Part shown: positions 19,450 through 31,695 of the stretch, piece by piece
Position numbering within the stretch: the stretch's first letter is position 1
How the letters are laid out: each line of letters opens with the position of its first letter
Origin: Bidens hawaiensis
Lineage: Eukaryota > Streptophyta > Magnoliopsida > Asterales > Asteraceae
Reading direction: 5' to 3'
Assembly (NCBI GenBank): GCA_021521415.1
Contig: JAIQDT010001934.1
Location: forward strand, 310,001-374,000
Length of the DNA stretch: 64,000 bases
Notes under the pieces: model-generated
Databases searched by the model: none
The model's input: the letters and a program-made list of their open reading frames with translations, nothing else
Told to the model about the DNA's origin: nothing
Position numbers and translations under genes: made by a program

Positions 19450-21857
19450 TTAACTTCTAGGTTTCCCTGGGTGAGTAAGGGTATCCACGTCATCAATCAT
19501 GAATCCGACAACCTTCCAAAGAGCCAAACGAGCCTCAAAGACATCAACAATCTTACACCAATTGCTTATTTTATTCATATTCGCTCCCACTAAAATACCC
19601 AAATACTCAAACGGAGACGACCCCGACTTGAAGCCCATCATAGAAGCCATCTCCGCCAATTCATTTCCACTCGTACCGAGCCCAAAAAGGTTGGACTTAT
19701 GAATATTAGCCTTAAGGCCAGAACACGCATGAAAACACCTCAATATCCTCACCATATTAGCCACATTGAGATGAGACCATTCACCCAAAATTAGGGCATC
19801 ATCAGCATAAAATAAGTGCGAAACAACTGGACCATCCTTTGCCAAAGTTAACCCTTTGAATTCCCCTTCTTCAATGGCCTTATAGATCTTGCACGAAAGC
19901 GCCTCCATAACAACCAAAAATAAAAAATAAGATAGAGGATCCCCTTGACGCAGCCCCTTTTCACTTTGGAATTTAGAAGTAGGCGAACCGTTAACAAGAA
20001 TGGCCGATCTTGCCTAATGTAAGACACCTATTATCTAATTACACCACCTTTCAGGAAAGCCTATCTGCTGCAGAATAGAGATCAAGAAACCCCAATTTAC
20101 ATTGTCGCATGCTTTCTCAAAATCTACCTTCAACAAAAAAATCCTTTTTATCTTTCTTCTTGACATAATCTCATTAATTAATAAGGGCCGGTCTAAGATA
20201 AAGCGCCCGCTCAGAAAGCCCAACTAAGTATCAGAAATAATTGAATCCATAACCTTCTTCAAACGAGCCTCTAAGACCTTCGAGATCACTTTACTAATAA
20301 TACCAACCAAAGTGATAGGTCTGTAATCTTTCAGGCTGACCGATTTCTTACATTTTGGGATGAGAGTAATAAAGGCAGAACTGCAACCTCTATTAATCAC
20401 ACCTGTATCAAAAAATTCTGTGAAAATACCAGAGAAATCCTCTTCAAAAAAACTCCAAAACCTGCGAATAAAATTAAAATTAAACCCATCGGGACTAGGA
20501 GCTTTATCTGCACCACAAGAAAACACTGCCTCCTTTATTTCCTCCTTAGAGAAAGGTTGAATAAGGTCGTCTACAAAGTCCAAAGGAGCCTTCTTAATGT
20601 TATCACAACGAAGAGTAGGTCTAACACGAAGAGCTTATGAGAAATGCTCCCTGAAGAACTTGAGAATCTCCCGTTTGACAAAGCTAGGCTTAAAACCCAA
20701 ACACCATCCACCAAAATCCCCTGAATAGCATTAACAACCTTCCTACCATTAATCACACCATGAAAATAAGCTGTGTTGTCATCCCCATGCATAACCCAAC
20801 GAACACGAGACCGTTGTTTCAAATATTTCAATCTATGTAGTTCCAACTCTTCCAACCCATTTTTACACTCAGCCCAGACCCATTCCTCTTCCTCAACCAG
20901 ATCTCTGTGTTCCATAGTAGCTTCAAGACTCTCTAACTCCACCTTCAAAGTGCATGACTCTTCTCCTTCAGAGACGTCCTGTTTAGCCTTCCAATTCCGA
21001 ACTAAATTCCTAAGAAACCGAAACTTGTTAGATAAAGTAACATCACGAGAACCCACTGACTGATAACGATCCAAAGCATTCACCAGCATCTCCTCACATC
21101 CATCCCTATCGAGCCAAGAATTGAACCAATGAAAAGGTCTCGCACCAAAATTTTTATTAACCAAAGACAAAAGAATCGGGCAGTGATCTGAAAGGTTCCT
21201 AGGAAGTGCTCGACAACAAGCCTCAGCCCATCTGCTAAAAAAATATCCACACACAAGAAATCTATCCAGTTTACTCATTTTACATTTATTCCCCGCGCCT
21301 GTCAAAAAAGTGAATCTTTTACCCTTCATCCCGTACTCCATGAGACAAGCTTCATCAATAAAAGAATTAAAATCCGAAGCACTCGACTGATTGAATTTCG
21401 AATTTCTTTTTTCATCTTCATTTCGAACAGCATTAAAGTCACCACAAAGGCACCAAAGGCCTTCCCTACCCCTCATAACAGATAGTAAAGCACTCCAAAG
21501 AATACATTTATCCACCGTTTTTTAGGAGCATAAATATTAAGAAAATTTAACTTGGTGTCATCTTCTTTAAGGCGACCAAACACAAGCATGAAGTTCTGAT
21601 ATTTAACAGAGCAATCTTTCAAAACAACACTAGGGTCCCACACCATCAACAAACCCCAGATCTGCCTAATGAGTCAACACCTTCCCATTCAAATTTTTTC
21701 TACCCCAAAATCGATTAGGTTTAAAATTATTAACATGAATACACAAAGTCTCCTGCAATGCAATAACAGACACACCATTTTCCTCCTTTAACTTTTTAAC
21801 CCAATTATCTTTCCCAACAACCCCAACACCTTTAGTATTTAAGGATAAAATATTCAT
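19450..21857 (-). pseudogene. LINE ORF2: endonuclease and reverse transcriptase remnant
   Basis: From the start MNILSLNTKGVG at 21857 the minus strand shows an APE-type endonuclease (ALQET; WCLCGDFNAVRNEDE; SKLDRFLV; NLSDHCPILL) and then reverse transcriptase (DKAPSPDGFNFNFIRRFW; ITLIPKCKKS...KDYRPITLVGIISKV; LKVDFEKACDNVNW; HLFYADDALILGEW). Stops and frameshifts separate these blocks, near 21666, 20571, 20224, 20035 and 19920. The catalytic FYADD is preserved. The coding region ends at about 19450 without the C-terminal domains. Confidence 0.9.
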
Positions 21858-24800
21858 TCCAAACCTGCTTGTACACCTTCCTTAGCAATATTCTCCTTAA
21901 TGAAATCTTCACAGACCTCAACTTGAGCGCCTAGCTTAACACCCACTACAATTGTCGCTTGTGTCTCCGCCTCAATGACACTCTCTGCATTAAAATCACT
22001 GTTACCCGAGGATAAAGGAAACCCCTTTCCGACCGAAGACCGACCCTCCTCTTCCTCTGTTCCCAAAGCATGCCCCTCATCATAATCCTCTGAGCTCCAC
22101 CATCATAATCCTCTTGAATTTGAATCCCTTCCTCATTAAGCCCAAGAAGTTAATCTAGTCCAAAAACACCTTTGGGCTTTTTCCCTATCTTATTCTTTTC
22201 TAAGCTACTAGAGTAGCTTGGGCTGGGTCGGCCCACACCTGAGAAAACCTGTTTCTTTTTACGTTTGTTCACATTGCAAATTAAGTCTTCTAGAAACTCA
22301 TGAACCTCCACTTTATCAAAATCAAATTTGTCTCCGAAAATAAAAACCTCCTCATTAATACCTTCCTTTAAATTCCCAACAATTACGGAAGGGTCAATAT
22401 TCTGCATTAAAGAGCCTTCCGTTTCCGAACTAACGGAACCGTTACCCTTCTGGCCGGCCACGTCAGCTTCGACACCATCCTTCGGATCATCACCGTCGCC
22501 ACCTTTGATTCCACCCTCAGCCTCTGCTACACAATTATCAACATCCATTCCCTCGCCGTCAACCTCCTCCGACACGTCCCAGTCTCCCTCTCCTCCGACA
22601 CCCAAACCTGAAAACTCTTGTCGCGCCATTGAAGTATAATCTACTCTGCCATCCGCTTAACATCGCCTGTTAACACTCCAATGTACTCATAAGATAGGTC
22701 CGAATCATCCCAAACACCTCACTCACCTTGTCTATAACTTCACTTGCAAGCAATTGAAGAGGTAACCCCTGTAACTTTAGCCATGCAAGACGTTCATAAC
22801 CCAAAGTCTGGCCCTCCCAAACATAGACAGACGTTAATTTCCCAATAATCTCTTTGGACGCTTCAAACGCTGTTGCTGCCGAGTCCTTTTCCTCATAGGA
22901 TATCATCACCATCATACAACCTAAATATTGAACCTTACCTTCGACATGATGCAATTCCTTTTGAATGATTTTGATGTTTTTAAGGTGTCCAAATCAATCA
23001 TCTTCGCAATAAGGCTCTCCCATGTAGACTCTTATACGCATTAACCCGGTCCTCAACAACAACCACCCGGTACTTCCTGACAGAATCAAGCCTTCCGGTG
23101 AGCGCCTCCTTAAAGGATCTTCCATCCAAATTGAACATTGTAGTCATACCCTTATCGGAAGAAAAATCTGTCCCATCTTTCTTTTTAGAACCACCGTGTG
23201 TGTCATTGGTAGCCTTGTAACCAATGTTAATTTCACCATATTCCAATGTGAACCTTGCTACATTTGCTCTTAACACTACAAATAAAAAGCAAATAAAAAG
23301 CCATTTAGCGACACACACTTTTAATGACATTTTGTTTTCTGTGCCACTAATTTAGACTTTTAATGGCACTTTGAGAATACTATATTTGTTTGACAAACGT
23401 TTTAGTGGCATTTAAATTATGTGTCACTAATTTATATTTTTAACGTCACTTTGTATTTGTCATGACACATTTTTAGTGACATTTAAAATTCTTATGAAAT
23501 TGTTATGATCACTTATTGAGTAATTATAAAACGAGAATTATTTTACTATAACCAAAAAATTTGACAATGAAATATTTAAAGTAATTTTCAAAATCATTTT
23601 ATATCCAAATAAATATGATTCTGATAACTAAATGTTAGTGATAATTGATGAGTAAAGTCTAGTTATTTTGATCATAAAACATAAGCCAACGAGTAAAGAC
23701 GAAATTTTAAAATTAAAAATTTATCTCCTTCGAAAATTCAGTATAAAATATTTTCACCCGAGTTTGAATATATCCGCTCGAATTTGCAAATTTCCCTCGT
23801 TGTTTCTCCAAAAAATTATTGATGTCCCGCTCCTTTGTAAATCACCCAGTTGAATACTAGTTGATGAAGTCATTCTTATGTCTCGAGAAACCCTAATCCC
23901 GAGCCGCCAAAGTTTTTTTCAACGACCTCTTCTTTCCGGAATCAGTGAAGTCCTCTCATGATCAATTGGTAAGGCATTCGACGACCCTCACAATCTAATT
24001 TAGTCTCACAATGGTCTCGTTATCCTAATTGATTCAACAGGTTCGACGCATCCTAATTAAGCTACATATTCTTCATCCTAATAGTGTTAGCTTTAAATCA
24101 CAAATCGCCTTAACTTGACAGATTCACAACCCTAATCGAGTAATTGCTTGAAATCCAAAGACTGGAGTTCATGTTTTTTTACTAGTTTTGACTATGGTGA
24201 TTTGATAACTGTATAATTTTATTTTGTGTAGGCAAGAACTATTCATCCTGCAGTTTCTCATCTATGAAAAATTTTGTGGTGAGTTTTTGACTTTTAATTT
24301 AATTTATTTTTAGTTTGACATATATTTTTTTTAATAATGCACATGCTGTATAAATCAGACCCCATATTATGTGCCTTTGTTTTTTGGTTGGTGCATTGAG
24401 ACAGTTTATGGTGGTGGTCGAAAGGATCATTAGATGAAAATAATGCATGCTCCATTACAATAAATCAAGGTTAGAACCAAATTAGTTATGCCATATAATA
24501 GTCATTCTCTTCATACTATTTACTGCATCTGGCCTCATGATAATTGCAAGAATCTTTTTCTTAAACACTGGTTCGACAATTCAGGGTTTGTCCATGTAAT
24601 AATTTTTTAGTAACATGATTTGTGTGACCCTTTTTTAAAGGTTTTATCGTTTTACACTTAAATTTACTTAATGGTGTGAAGAAAATAAACACAAACGTTC
24701 CCTTTTGGGTTTGGTTCATTCGATTAACATTGGTTATTTTGGTTTCATGCGCACCACTATGTCAACGTATATGTTTAAAAAGTAGTAAAATATATAATTC

Positions 24801-26508
24801 TTGTATATTTGTTTTGTAAGGATGAAGGCCCACATAGTCTTTTAGCAAAGAGCTTGGCCTATCAAAGAACGAGATGAGAAAACTTCTTTTCACTGTAGCT
24901 CATCGGTTTTAGGTGTACGAAATGTGTTTTAAAACATTTTAATAAATTTTGGTGTTTGTGATAATGAAATTTTAATTATTTTTTCTATTGCTTAGTTGCT
25001 TTTGATGGTGTTACGGAGATTTTAGTGTGAGCAAGCTGAAGTCTTCTAGAGGCTATTATGAATATGATCCTCAAAGTGTGGCAAAATGACAAACATTAAT
25101 CTTCGGCGTCATGAATATTTCTCAGCTCTAGTAATCTGTGTGACAAGCCCGCTAGAGAAAGTTCAAGGTTTGTAAATGTATGAGTTAATGGTTTCTCAAC
25201 AATTTTATTTATGTATTATGTGTTAATTGTCATTGTAGTAATACTTCAAATCCTAAACCAAAGTGCATTTAGAAGGTTTATATGCTGAGTTTTACTTTGG
25301 GCGCCTTTATCTAAATATACGAGTTAGTTATTGTTCTATATAATTTTGGTGATGCTAATTTTTAATATTTGATTTTGCTCAATTTGATGCTTATGTGAAG
25401 AGTTTTTGAAAATACAGGAGATGATCTTACTCTAGGAATTATCTTACCGTAAGCTACATTGTATTGAATTTATTTTGTGAACATAGAATTATATAATCCA
25501 GATTGATAGGAAACAATGGAAGGTGGTAGAGATGGTGTTGCAACCCTTGTAAGAAGGGACTCGGTTAAGACAAGTGCTAAACATGCTGATGAACCTGGGG
25601 ATGCCTTCTACTTTTCTAGGGAGAACAAGTGACAAAGTAACAATAGATGACTGACTAGAAACCACATTGGAAGCGATGAGTGCTTTGCTAGTTAATCTTG
25701 CAACATTTGTTCGTTTTGTGTTTATATGTTTGATAACTTAGTTTGACACTTATTGGAAATTGTTTGTAAACATTTGGAATAAGTTTAAGACGATTGAACT
25801 TTTAATTAAAGTAACAATATTTTGTTTTTACATTTTATGGTTTTATTCTTATTTTATACTATAAATGATTAATAGAAATTCTATCACTAAAATTAGTATG
25901 AAATTTACCTACAAATGATTAGTGACGCAAAATTTTTGCCACAAAATATATTTTTATTGGAAAAAAAAAGTGCCACTAAAAGCTTAAAAAGTTTGTGCGA
26001 CACAACTAAAAAGTGCCTCTAAAAGGCTTTAGCGTCACCGCTTCTAATGACACTTTATTTGTCTGCCGCACATTCTTATTCGGGACTTTAGTGGCAATTT
26101 TTTGTTATTTAATGACACTTTTTGTATGTCACTATACGACATTTTTTTTGTAGTGTAACCAATAGTCACCCATACGAATAGCACAAGAATTCTCACCATC
26201 TCTTGTTTGTCTTTCACATCCAACATGGTTACAAAACCAAACCTGTTACCAAATCTATCCCGTTTCCTCGCAATATACAAGTCGAAAATCTCCCCATGTT
26301 GTCGAACGAAATCAGCCAAATTGTTACCGCTGCACTTCTTCGGCAATTTTGAGACAAAAAACTTTGTTAAACGACCTTGAATCTTTTCCGGGATGGGTTT
26401 CCGTCGGCTGCCCATCGAGTTAATCTTTTCCGGGATGGGTTTCCTTGAATCATTAATATTTGATACAACACTAATAACACGATCATAACAAACTGAAAAT
26501 TCATTCAT
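21854..26508 (-). pseudogene. LINE ORF1: RRM and DUF4283-like protein, interrupted
   Basis: The N-terminal part (26156-26508) contains an RRM with RNP2 KFFVSKLP and RNP1 RFGNRFGFV. After the CACTA insertion the frame resumes at about 23270 (ANVARFTLEYGEINIGYKA), followed by YERLAWLKLQGLPLQLL (22670-22954), an acidic segment starting MARQEFSGLG (22150-22629) and a tail ending at 21854. Several frameshifts separate the blocks. The ORF1 stop overlaps the ORF2 start as ATGA (21857-21854). Plant L1-type ORF1 proteins bind the element RNA. Confidence 0.8.
23274..26155. mobile_element. Non-autonomous CACTA (EnSpm) transposon (2.88 kb)
   Basis: The ends are CACTACAAATAAAAAG on the left and, on the minus strand, CACTACAAAAAAAATGTCG on the right, with a 3-bp TAA duplication (23271-23273 and 26156-26158). 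Subterminal regions carry many copies of GTGGCA/TGCCAC and GTGACA-type words in both orientations, as expected for transposase binding. No transposase is seen. A 38-codon frame MEGGRDGVATLVRRDS... at 25516-25632 is kept in unit B and might be a captured exon. The element sits inside LINE ORF1, so it is younger than the LINE and older than the segmental duplication. Confidence 0.85.
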
Positions 26509-26725
26509 ATTTTGAATTTTGAAACTATTTTGTTACTTTATGATTTACATTCATAAATCATATAATAAAAATATACACGGTAAGTCGGTAAGTTGTAATA
26601 AATTTAATTACTTACCTAAGACATATATATGGTAAGTTCAAAATACACCGTCAAACAAATCAATATATCTTGATTTAATCTTCATCTCCGACTATAATCA
26701 CATATTTTCATAACTACATACAAGA
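26509..26725. other. Upstream region of the F-box gene
   Basis: AT-rich, no gene. A TATATATGG at about 26624-26632 is a possible TATA element about 95 bp before the F-box start. Confidence 0.35.
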
Positions 26726-27972
26726 ATGGCGATCAAAAGATTACGTGAAGAACAAGAAACCAAAACCTTGGTGAAAAGATTACATGAAGAACAACAAGAA
26801 ACCAACACAACAATGATAGGCTTAAGGCATTACCAGAAGACCTACAGTTTCGAATTCTTTCATCTCTTGAAACCGAACAAGCGTTTAAAACCTCGTTGTT
26901 GTCGAAAACATGGTCTTCTAAATGGACTTATGTTCCTTTTCTCAAATTCAGTTCCTATAGGTTTAAAAAACTCAATGATTTCGATAAATTCGTTTACGCT
27001 GCGTCATCTGTTCGTCGGTCGACTCAGTTGGTTAAACTAAGCTTCACACGCAGTGGAATATGCAGTGCCAAGATCTTGAAAAAGGTTTTTGATTACGCGG
27101 TTAAGGAAGGTGTTGAAGAACTCGATGCAAATATTATCCGGGCTAGAAAAGACACGAGTTGGCCGAACATGTCGCTTGCTTCATGGGATTCGTTAAAAAG
27201 GTTGAAGCTTGACAGCCTCGAACCCATGTGTTGCTCGTTTTTTGGACCAAGATCTGGATCGTTCAAAAATCTAGCAAATTTGTATCTCAAAAGGGTGATA
27301 ATTACGGATCTTGATCCGTTTTCAGGGTTTCCCGCGTTAAAGAAGTTAAAGTTGGTTTGTTGTCATCTTCAAACAGATGGAAACACTTTGAAGGTACACG
27401 CTCCGTGTCTTTTGGAGTTAACAATTGTGTACTACAGTAAATATGTCAACCGATGTAATCTTACCACTCCAAACCTTGAATACTTCGAGTTTCGGGGGAA
27501 TAATTTCCCACGGTTTGAAGTTACACTCGGTCTCCCTGTTCTTGAAACGGCGATTATCAAGTACAATGGATTTTGCAAGAAACTTGAAGAGAGGACACTG
27601 TTTGATGATCTTATAATGGTGTTTGAGGTTTTATGCAACGTGAAATCACTTACGATTTACTCATCTGTTGTTCATCTGCTCTCGTTGTTTCTAGAGGAGT
27701 TGGAGAATCGGTGTTCACCCTTTCGGGATTTGAAGACTTTGGGGGTGGATTTTAGTTTATTTTATCAGCAGAAGTTGTTCGAAGGCAACTGCAGATCGTT
27801 TGGTGAAGCTTTTAGATATGTTTTCGATGTGAAAGGTTACTTGTTACACAAGTCACCTGGTGCCAATTGCACTATGAGATATCATGGTGAGCAGAAAGCA
27901 CAACGTCTACATTCTCCATGTTCAAACGCGCATAAATGCGTTTGCAGGCCATTCAATACAATTATACTGTGA
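26726..27972 (+). pseudogene. F-box/LRR-type protein, unit A: 4-bp deletion in the F-box
   Basis: Homologous to the intact gene at 56698-57948. At 26814-26818 unit A reads ACAATGATAGG where unit B reads ACAATGGCGGATAGG: GCGG is missing, and the F-box itself (DRLTALPEDLQFRILSSL in B) is thrown out of frame. Translation from the normal start ends at about 27040. The downstream leucine-rich region (about 350 codons) stays open in the original frame but lacks the F-box needed to bind SKP1. It is probably a pseudogene unless an internal start makes an F-box-less protein. Confidence 0.85.
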
Positions 27973-27977
27973 TTAGC

Positions 27978-30900
27978 AAACGCACATAGCTCCGGCATAT
28001 CAACCACACTACATAACGGCGGGTCATCCGGGCGCTTTAGTCTCAAGTGGACATGTCTCTAGTAGACATAATAAATAGGCTGTTGTCGCGAGCAAGACTC
28101 CAAACGGGTCATTTTGCCTTCCGCAGTCAGTATCGCGCGACCTCCATAACATCAGCCTCGGACTATCCCGCGAAGCTCCGGCTGGACAACCTCACCCCGC
28201 ATGCATTCCCTGCAGCAACATACAAACTCCGACGAGTTAATTATGCTTTTCGCGGTTTCATGCATGCACTGGCGGACCAATTTTTGGCTTCTGCGGGCCA
28301 CGAAAAAGCTTTGGCGGATCACTACTGCGGTATACATGCTCTCCCCCGGATCAAAACACTATTGCCACGGGTCACGAGCTTTCTTCCCGCATGTGAACTA
28401 GGATCACCTCGGAGCACTATCTGCTCTGGACGTGTTATGCTTCCACCAGTAAAAGTTCTGTCACCCGCATGCAAGCACCGCGGAACATACTGCCCCACAA
28501 CGGCAATCATCCGTTGCAAAGAACTTTAAGGCCAACAGAAAGTTTTATGGCACTCCGACCCTCATGAACTTGGAAACTTAGATGGTGGTGTCTTCCTGAT
28601 ATAAGCATTCAACATTTATACATGTATCCGGAACATGTATATGGAATGGAGGCAACATGTGCACGTGAAAAGGATTTCCAAGAAAGTGAATTAATTCTCT
28701 TGGAATCATATATATGATGGTCTATAAACAAGATCTAAACCTATCAATAAATTTAATGCAACTCAAAGTCTACTCTGTACAGATCTAGACTAATTATGGA
28801 CCAATTTGCACAATCTAAAAAATTAATTCAAGTTTCCAAGTATAAAAGAAAGAAGTGGTTTGTCTTTTCCACATAAAAGAGAAGGCTGAGAAATGACGAC
28901 AATACCTTCTTAAGAAAAACCGCCTAGCTGCCTGCATGTTGGTTTCCGTCAACACGTCACCGCGGATCACCTAAAAAAACTCCGAGGAAGACAATGGCAG
29001 TTTTTAGCTTCCGCGGACCCGTGAAAAGCTCCAATCAAAACAATGACGGGTCATTTATGGCTTCCGCGGTCATATCCTCTAGCTCCCGCGGATCACCTAA
29101 AAAACTCCGAGGAAGACAATGGCGGGTCGTTTTCAGCTTCCGTGGACCCGTGAAAAACTCCAAACAAAACAATGGCGGGTCATTTATGGCTTCCGCGGTA
29201 ATATCTTCTAGCTTCCGCGGATCAACAAAAAAGTTCCGTGCAAGTTCCGGCGGGTCACTTCCGCCACGCGGATCAAGTATAAAACTTAACCGGAACATTC
29301 GCGGGTCAATCGAAAGCCCTTGCAGGCAAACCGCGGATCACTTACATGTTCGAGAGGAATGAACTCCGAACAACCGCGTGTCAAACTCGGCTTCCGCAGG
29401 TCACAAAGAAAACTGATCACCGCGGGTAACTTGCGTTATCACTCCATGGTGTTATGTCGTCCTCGTCATCTTCTCAAACACACAAATTCCAGTGAAGGCC
29501 TTAATTCAATTTGTACAAGCCGTCAGACATATTGATGGTGTAATCAAATTATTCGATGGGGAAGCGATAGGAGGCAAATGAAATCATTAAATATTCAAGC
29601 TAACACTCATTAGACATGATCCGTAGCATGTGGGAAGATTGGGAATTAATTCCTAAAGTTTCACATCAACCCCTCCAGTTTTGAGACATTTTTTATGGTC
29701 TACAAAAACAAAACAAGGATGTCTCGCGTCAGAGGCGTGGAATCCTCTCAACAATGTAAGTGAATCTCTTCATATTTTAAACAACATACCGTTATAAAAC
29801 GCGCGGAGACTCAAGTCATGTCTTGACACAATTTCCATTTTTATTAATAAACTAATATTGCATAATAGTTTTATGAAATGAAATGGAGATGTCATAGACT
29901 TTACTAATAAACGTGAGTATTACCAAATCTTTAAAACGATTATTAGTAAATAACGACTATGAGAAATTATTTAATCTCATGTAGCATATTAAATCAACAA
30001 ATATCATTTTTGTCATGATATAAAAAGTTGTTCATACTCATCCGCGCATGTGATTGAAAACATTAATAACAAGTTTATTATTACAAGTTCAATGCTACTA
30101 ACATTATTTAGCAGCAATGAACGGGGGACTATCATGGTATATCACCACTACATTAGTGCGGTGGAAGACATCCAAATATAAGGTTGGGCACACCTCATAA
30201 TTCGCAAGAGGATGGAAGACATCCTATTATACCCGATGTGCGCGCCGAAGTGACAAGCTTGTCATCTTTGGATGGAGGACGTCCAAATAACAGGCTAATT
30301 CCAACGCCACGGCAACGCCAGTGCTAACGGCTAAACGCCAACGCCAGCCCTAAAGGCTAACGCCAAACATAAAGGTTTGGGACCCTTGTAAAAAAACCCA
30401 CATGGCTACGCCCCAAATTGAGGATGAGAACCTTATAATACACCCGTATGGCCACGTGTCATCTTATGATAAAAAGGCCCACGCGCCAAAATCGCCATCA
30501 TGATTTAAAACCTTTTACAACCCGAAACAAAGTAGACGCACATGCAAAAAGGTCCATATAGAAAGCATTGGGTCAAAAAAGCACTACTCCTCACTCCTGA
30601 GCATTCCTTATAAGTCCAACACTTCACCAAACCGCTTGCACGCCTAGGAGAAGCACTGGACTGGGGGACTTGTAGGTGTAGGGTACGTCAAACCCGGTAC
30701 GACCTTTTATTTATTACATAATATATTATGTTTATTACATTATTATTATTATTATTGTCTACTAATTATTATTGGGCCGGGGGTTTGTGGAGGTAACCTC
30801 TAACCGGGCCTGACCCAATAAAGGTTAGGGTTCATGATGGTAGCCATGGAGTCCCTATATAAGTTGCCTTTATCATACATGAAAAGGGCCTTCTCTTGGA

Positions 30901-31102
30901 CCCTTGGCTCGCACATATTTTTGTGTCTGTAAACAAGAGTTCATTCTCTTAGCAGTCACCTCCACTCCCCCACTTTTCTATGACAGATCTGAGCAACCGG
31001 AGAGGAAGATCAAGGCGTGTCGTATCAGCAGTTAACCGTATCCTACCCTGTTGGCTCATCGGATCTAGGACCCGTTAAGGGGAGTAGATCCATGTTTCTT
31101 CA
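27978..31102 (+). mobile_element. Gypsy-type LTR element fragment at the A/B junction
   Basis: Homology to the F-box 3' flank of unit B ends at about 27978 (TTAGCAAAC). Then follows GC-rich sequence with diverged short repeats (CTTCCGCGGATC, CTCCGGCGGGTC and similar), then AT-rich sequence, a purine tract GGACTGGGGGACT and a 3' LTR at 30671-31102. No 5' LTR, PBS, gag or pol is seen. Open frames at 28047-28529 and 28994-29362 are by-products of the repeats. Most of it recurs at 59510-61993, but its left part is rearranged relative to that copy. Confidence 0.7.
30671..31102 (+). repeat. 3' LTR of the junction Gypsy-type element
   Basis: Starts TGTAGGTGTAGGGTACG right after a polypurine tract, contains CCCTATATAAG (TATA) and TCTGTAAACAAGAG, and probably ends CATGTTTCTTCA; the right end is tentative. 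It lies about 60 bp from the HIPP-a stop codon, in convergent orientation to that gene. Confidence 0.65.
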
Positions 31103-31161
31103 AGCATGAAGCATCTGTATTGTAAGCAACCGAAATTCTCTTTGTTTTGATGAGTTAATTC

Positions 31162-31687
31162 TCACATGATAGAGCAAGCTGAGGGATCGTCGTTATAGCG
31201 GCCTTCGTATACATGATACGGCACACACATGGGCGGTTGTGTCTGACTCGCAACAGCACTGGCAGGAGCAGCCGGTTTCTTCTCCTCTACCGAACCAACA
31301 CTAACCAGCTCAGTGTAACCTAAACTTTTCCTTAACAACGTTGCTAATGCAACTGAGTCAATTCCTTCACCGGTTAATGCAATCTGATCTTTATTTGAAC
31401 CAACGAAAGACATCGATTCCACACCTGTTTAGCCATTCGCAAATCTTGACTAGTTAACTTTTCAGATTATTTAAATCTAAACTAATATGTAAGGAAAATT
31501 AAGTAATATGTTTTGAAAAACTTACCCGGGACACCAACAGCGATCTTCAGAGCCTTACGGCTTTTCTTCTCGTTGTTCACCGCCATCTTCACAACAATCT
31601 TTTGCTGCATAAGCAATCATTGTACAAATTGAGGTCAAGAATGTTATAACCAAATTGAATAACTGAATAGGTTTCTACCTTGGCCAT
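31162..31687 (-). CDS. HIPP-a, unit B: HMA-domain isoprenylated protein without CxxC
   Basis: Exons 31679-31687 (MAK), 31526-31604 and 31162-31424 give 116 residues with consistent GT/AG sites. The HMA fold spans about residues 4-75: KIVVKMAVNNEKKSRKALK, then GVESMSFVGSNKDQIALTGEG, then a helix and YTELVSVGS. The CxxC metal site is absent (AVNNEKK). A short alanine/proline-rich tail ends in CSIM, a CaaX prenylation box, so a membrane-anchored adaptor role is likely. Compared with HIPP-b it lacks about ten residues of the tyrosine-rich linker. The TATA box is at 31788-31795. Its 3' side runs into the LTR at 31102, so the 3' UTR is short or uses LTR signals. It is the undamaged version of the gene broken at 1332. 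Confidence 0.85.
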
Positions 31688-31695
31688 TTCTATGA

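Larger units (their letters stand above)
19450..26508 (-). mobile_element. Plant L1-type LINE, decayed, split by a CACTA element (unit A)
   Basis: On the minus strand ORF1 (RRM, then a DUF4283-like region and an acidic part) is followed by ORF2 (endonuclease, then reverse transcriptase). The 3' end is missing: RT stops soon after the YADD box, and no thumb, RNase H or poly-A tail is seen. A CACTA element interrupts ORF1 at 23274-26155. Many stops and frameshifts make it inactive. Confidence 0.9.
1332..31290. repeat. Tandem segmental duplication, unit A (~29.96 kb)
   Basis: The sequence from 1332 recurs collinearly from 31291 and again from 62182. Genes, pseudogenes and every TE insertion recur in the same order and orientation with small indels. 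The phase point is arbitrary: it is the first base shared by all three copies. The left end is hidden by the LTR insertion at 1331, so another unit could lie further left. Confidence 0.95.

Noticed and set aside
22328..22639. Plus-strand Pro/Ser-rich frame
   Set aside because: Antisense shadow of the acidic LINE ORF1 segment.
28047..28529. 160-codon frame at the A/B junction as a gene
   Set aside because: It lies in rearranged non-coding retroelement sequence; the corresponding B/C region is not collinear and does not keep the frame.
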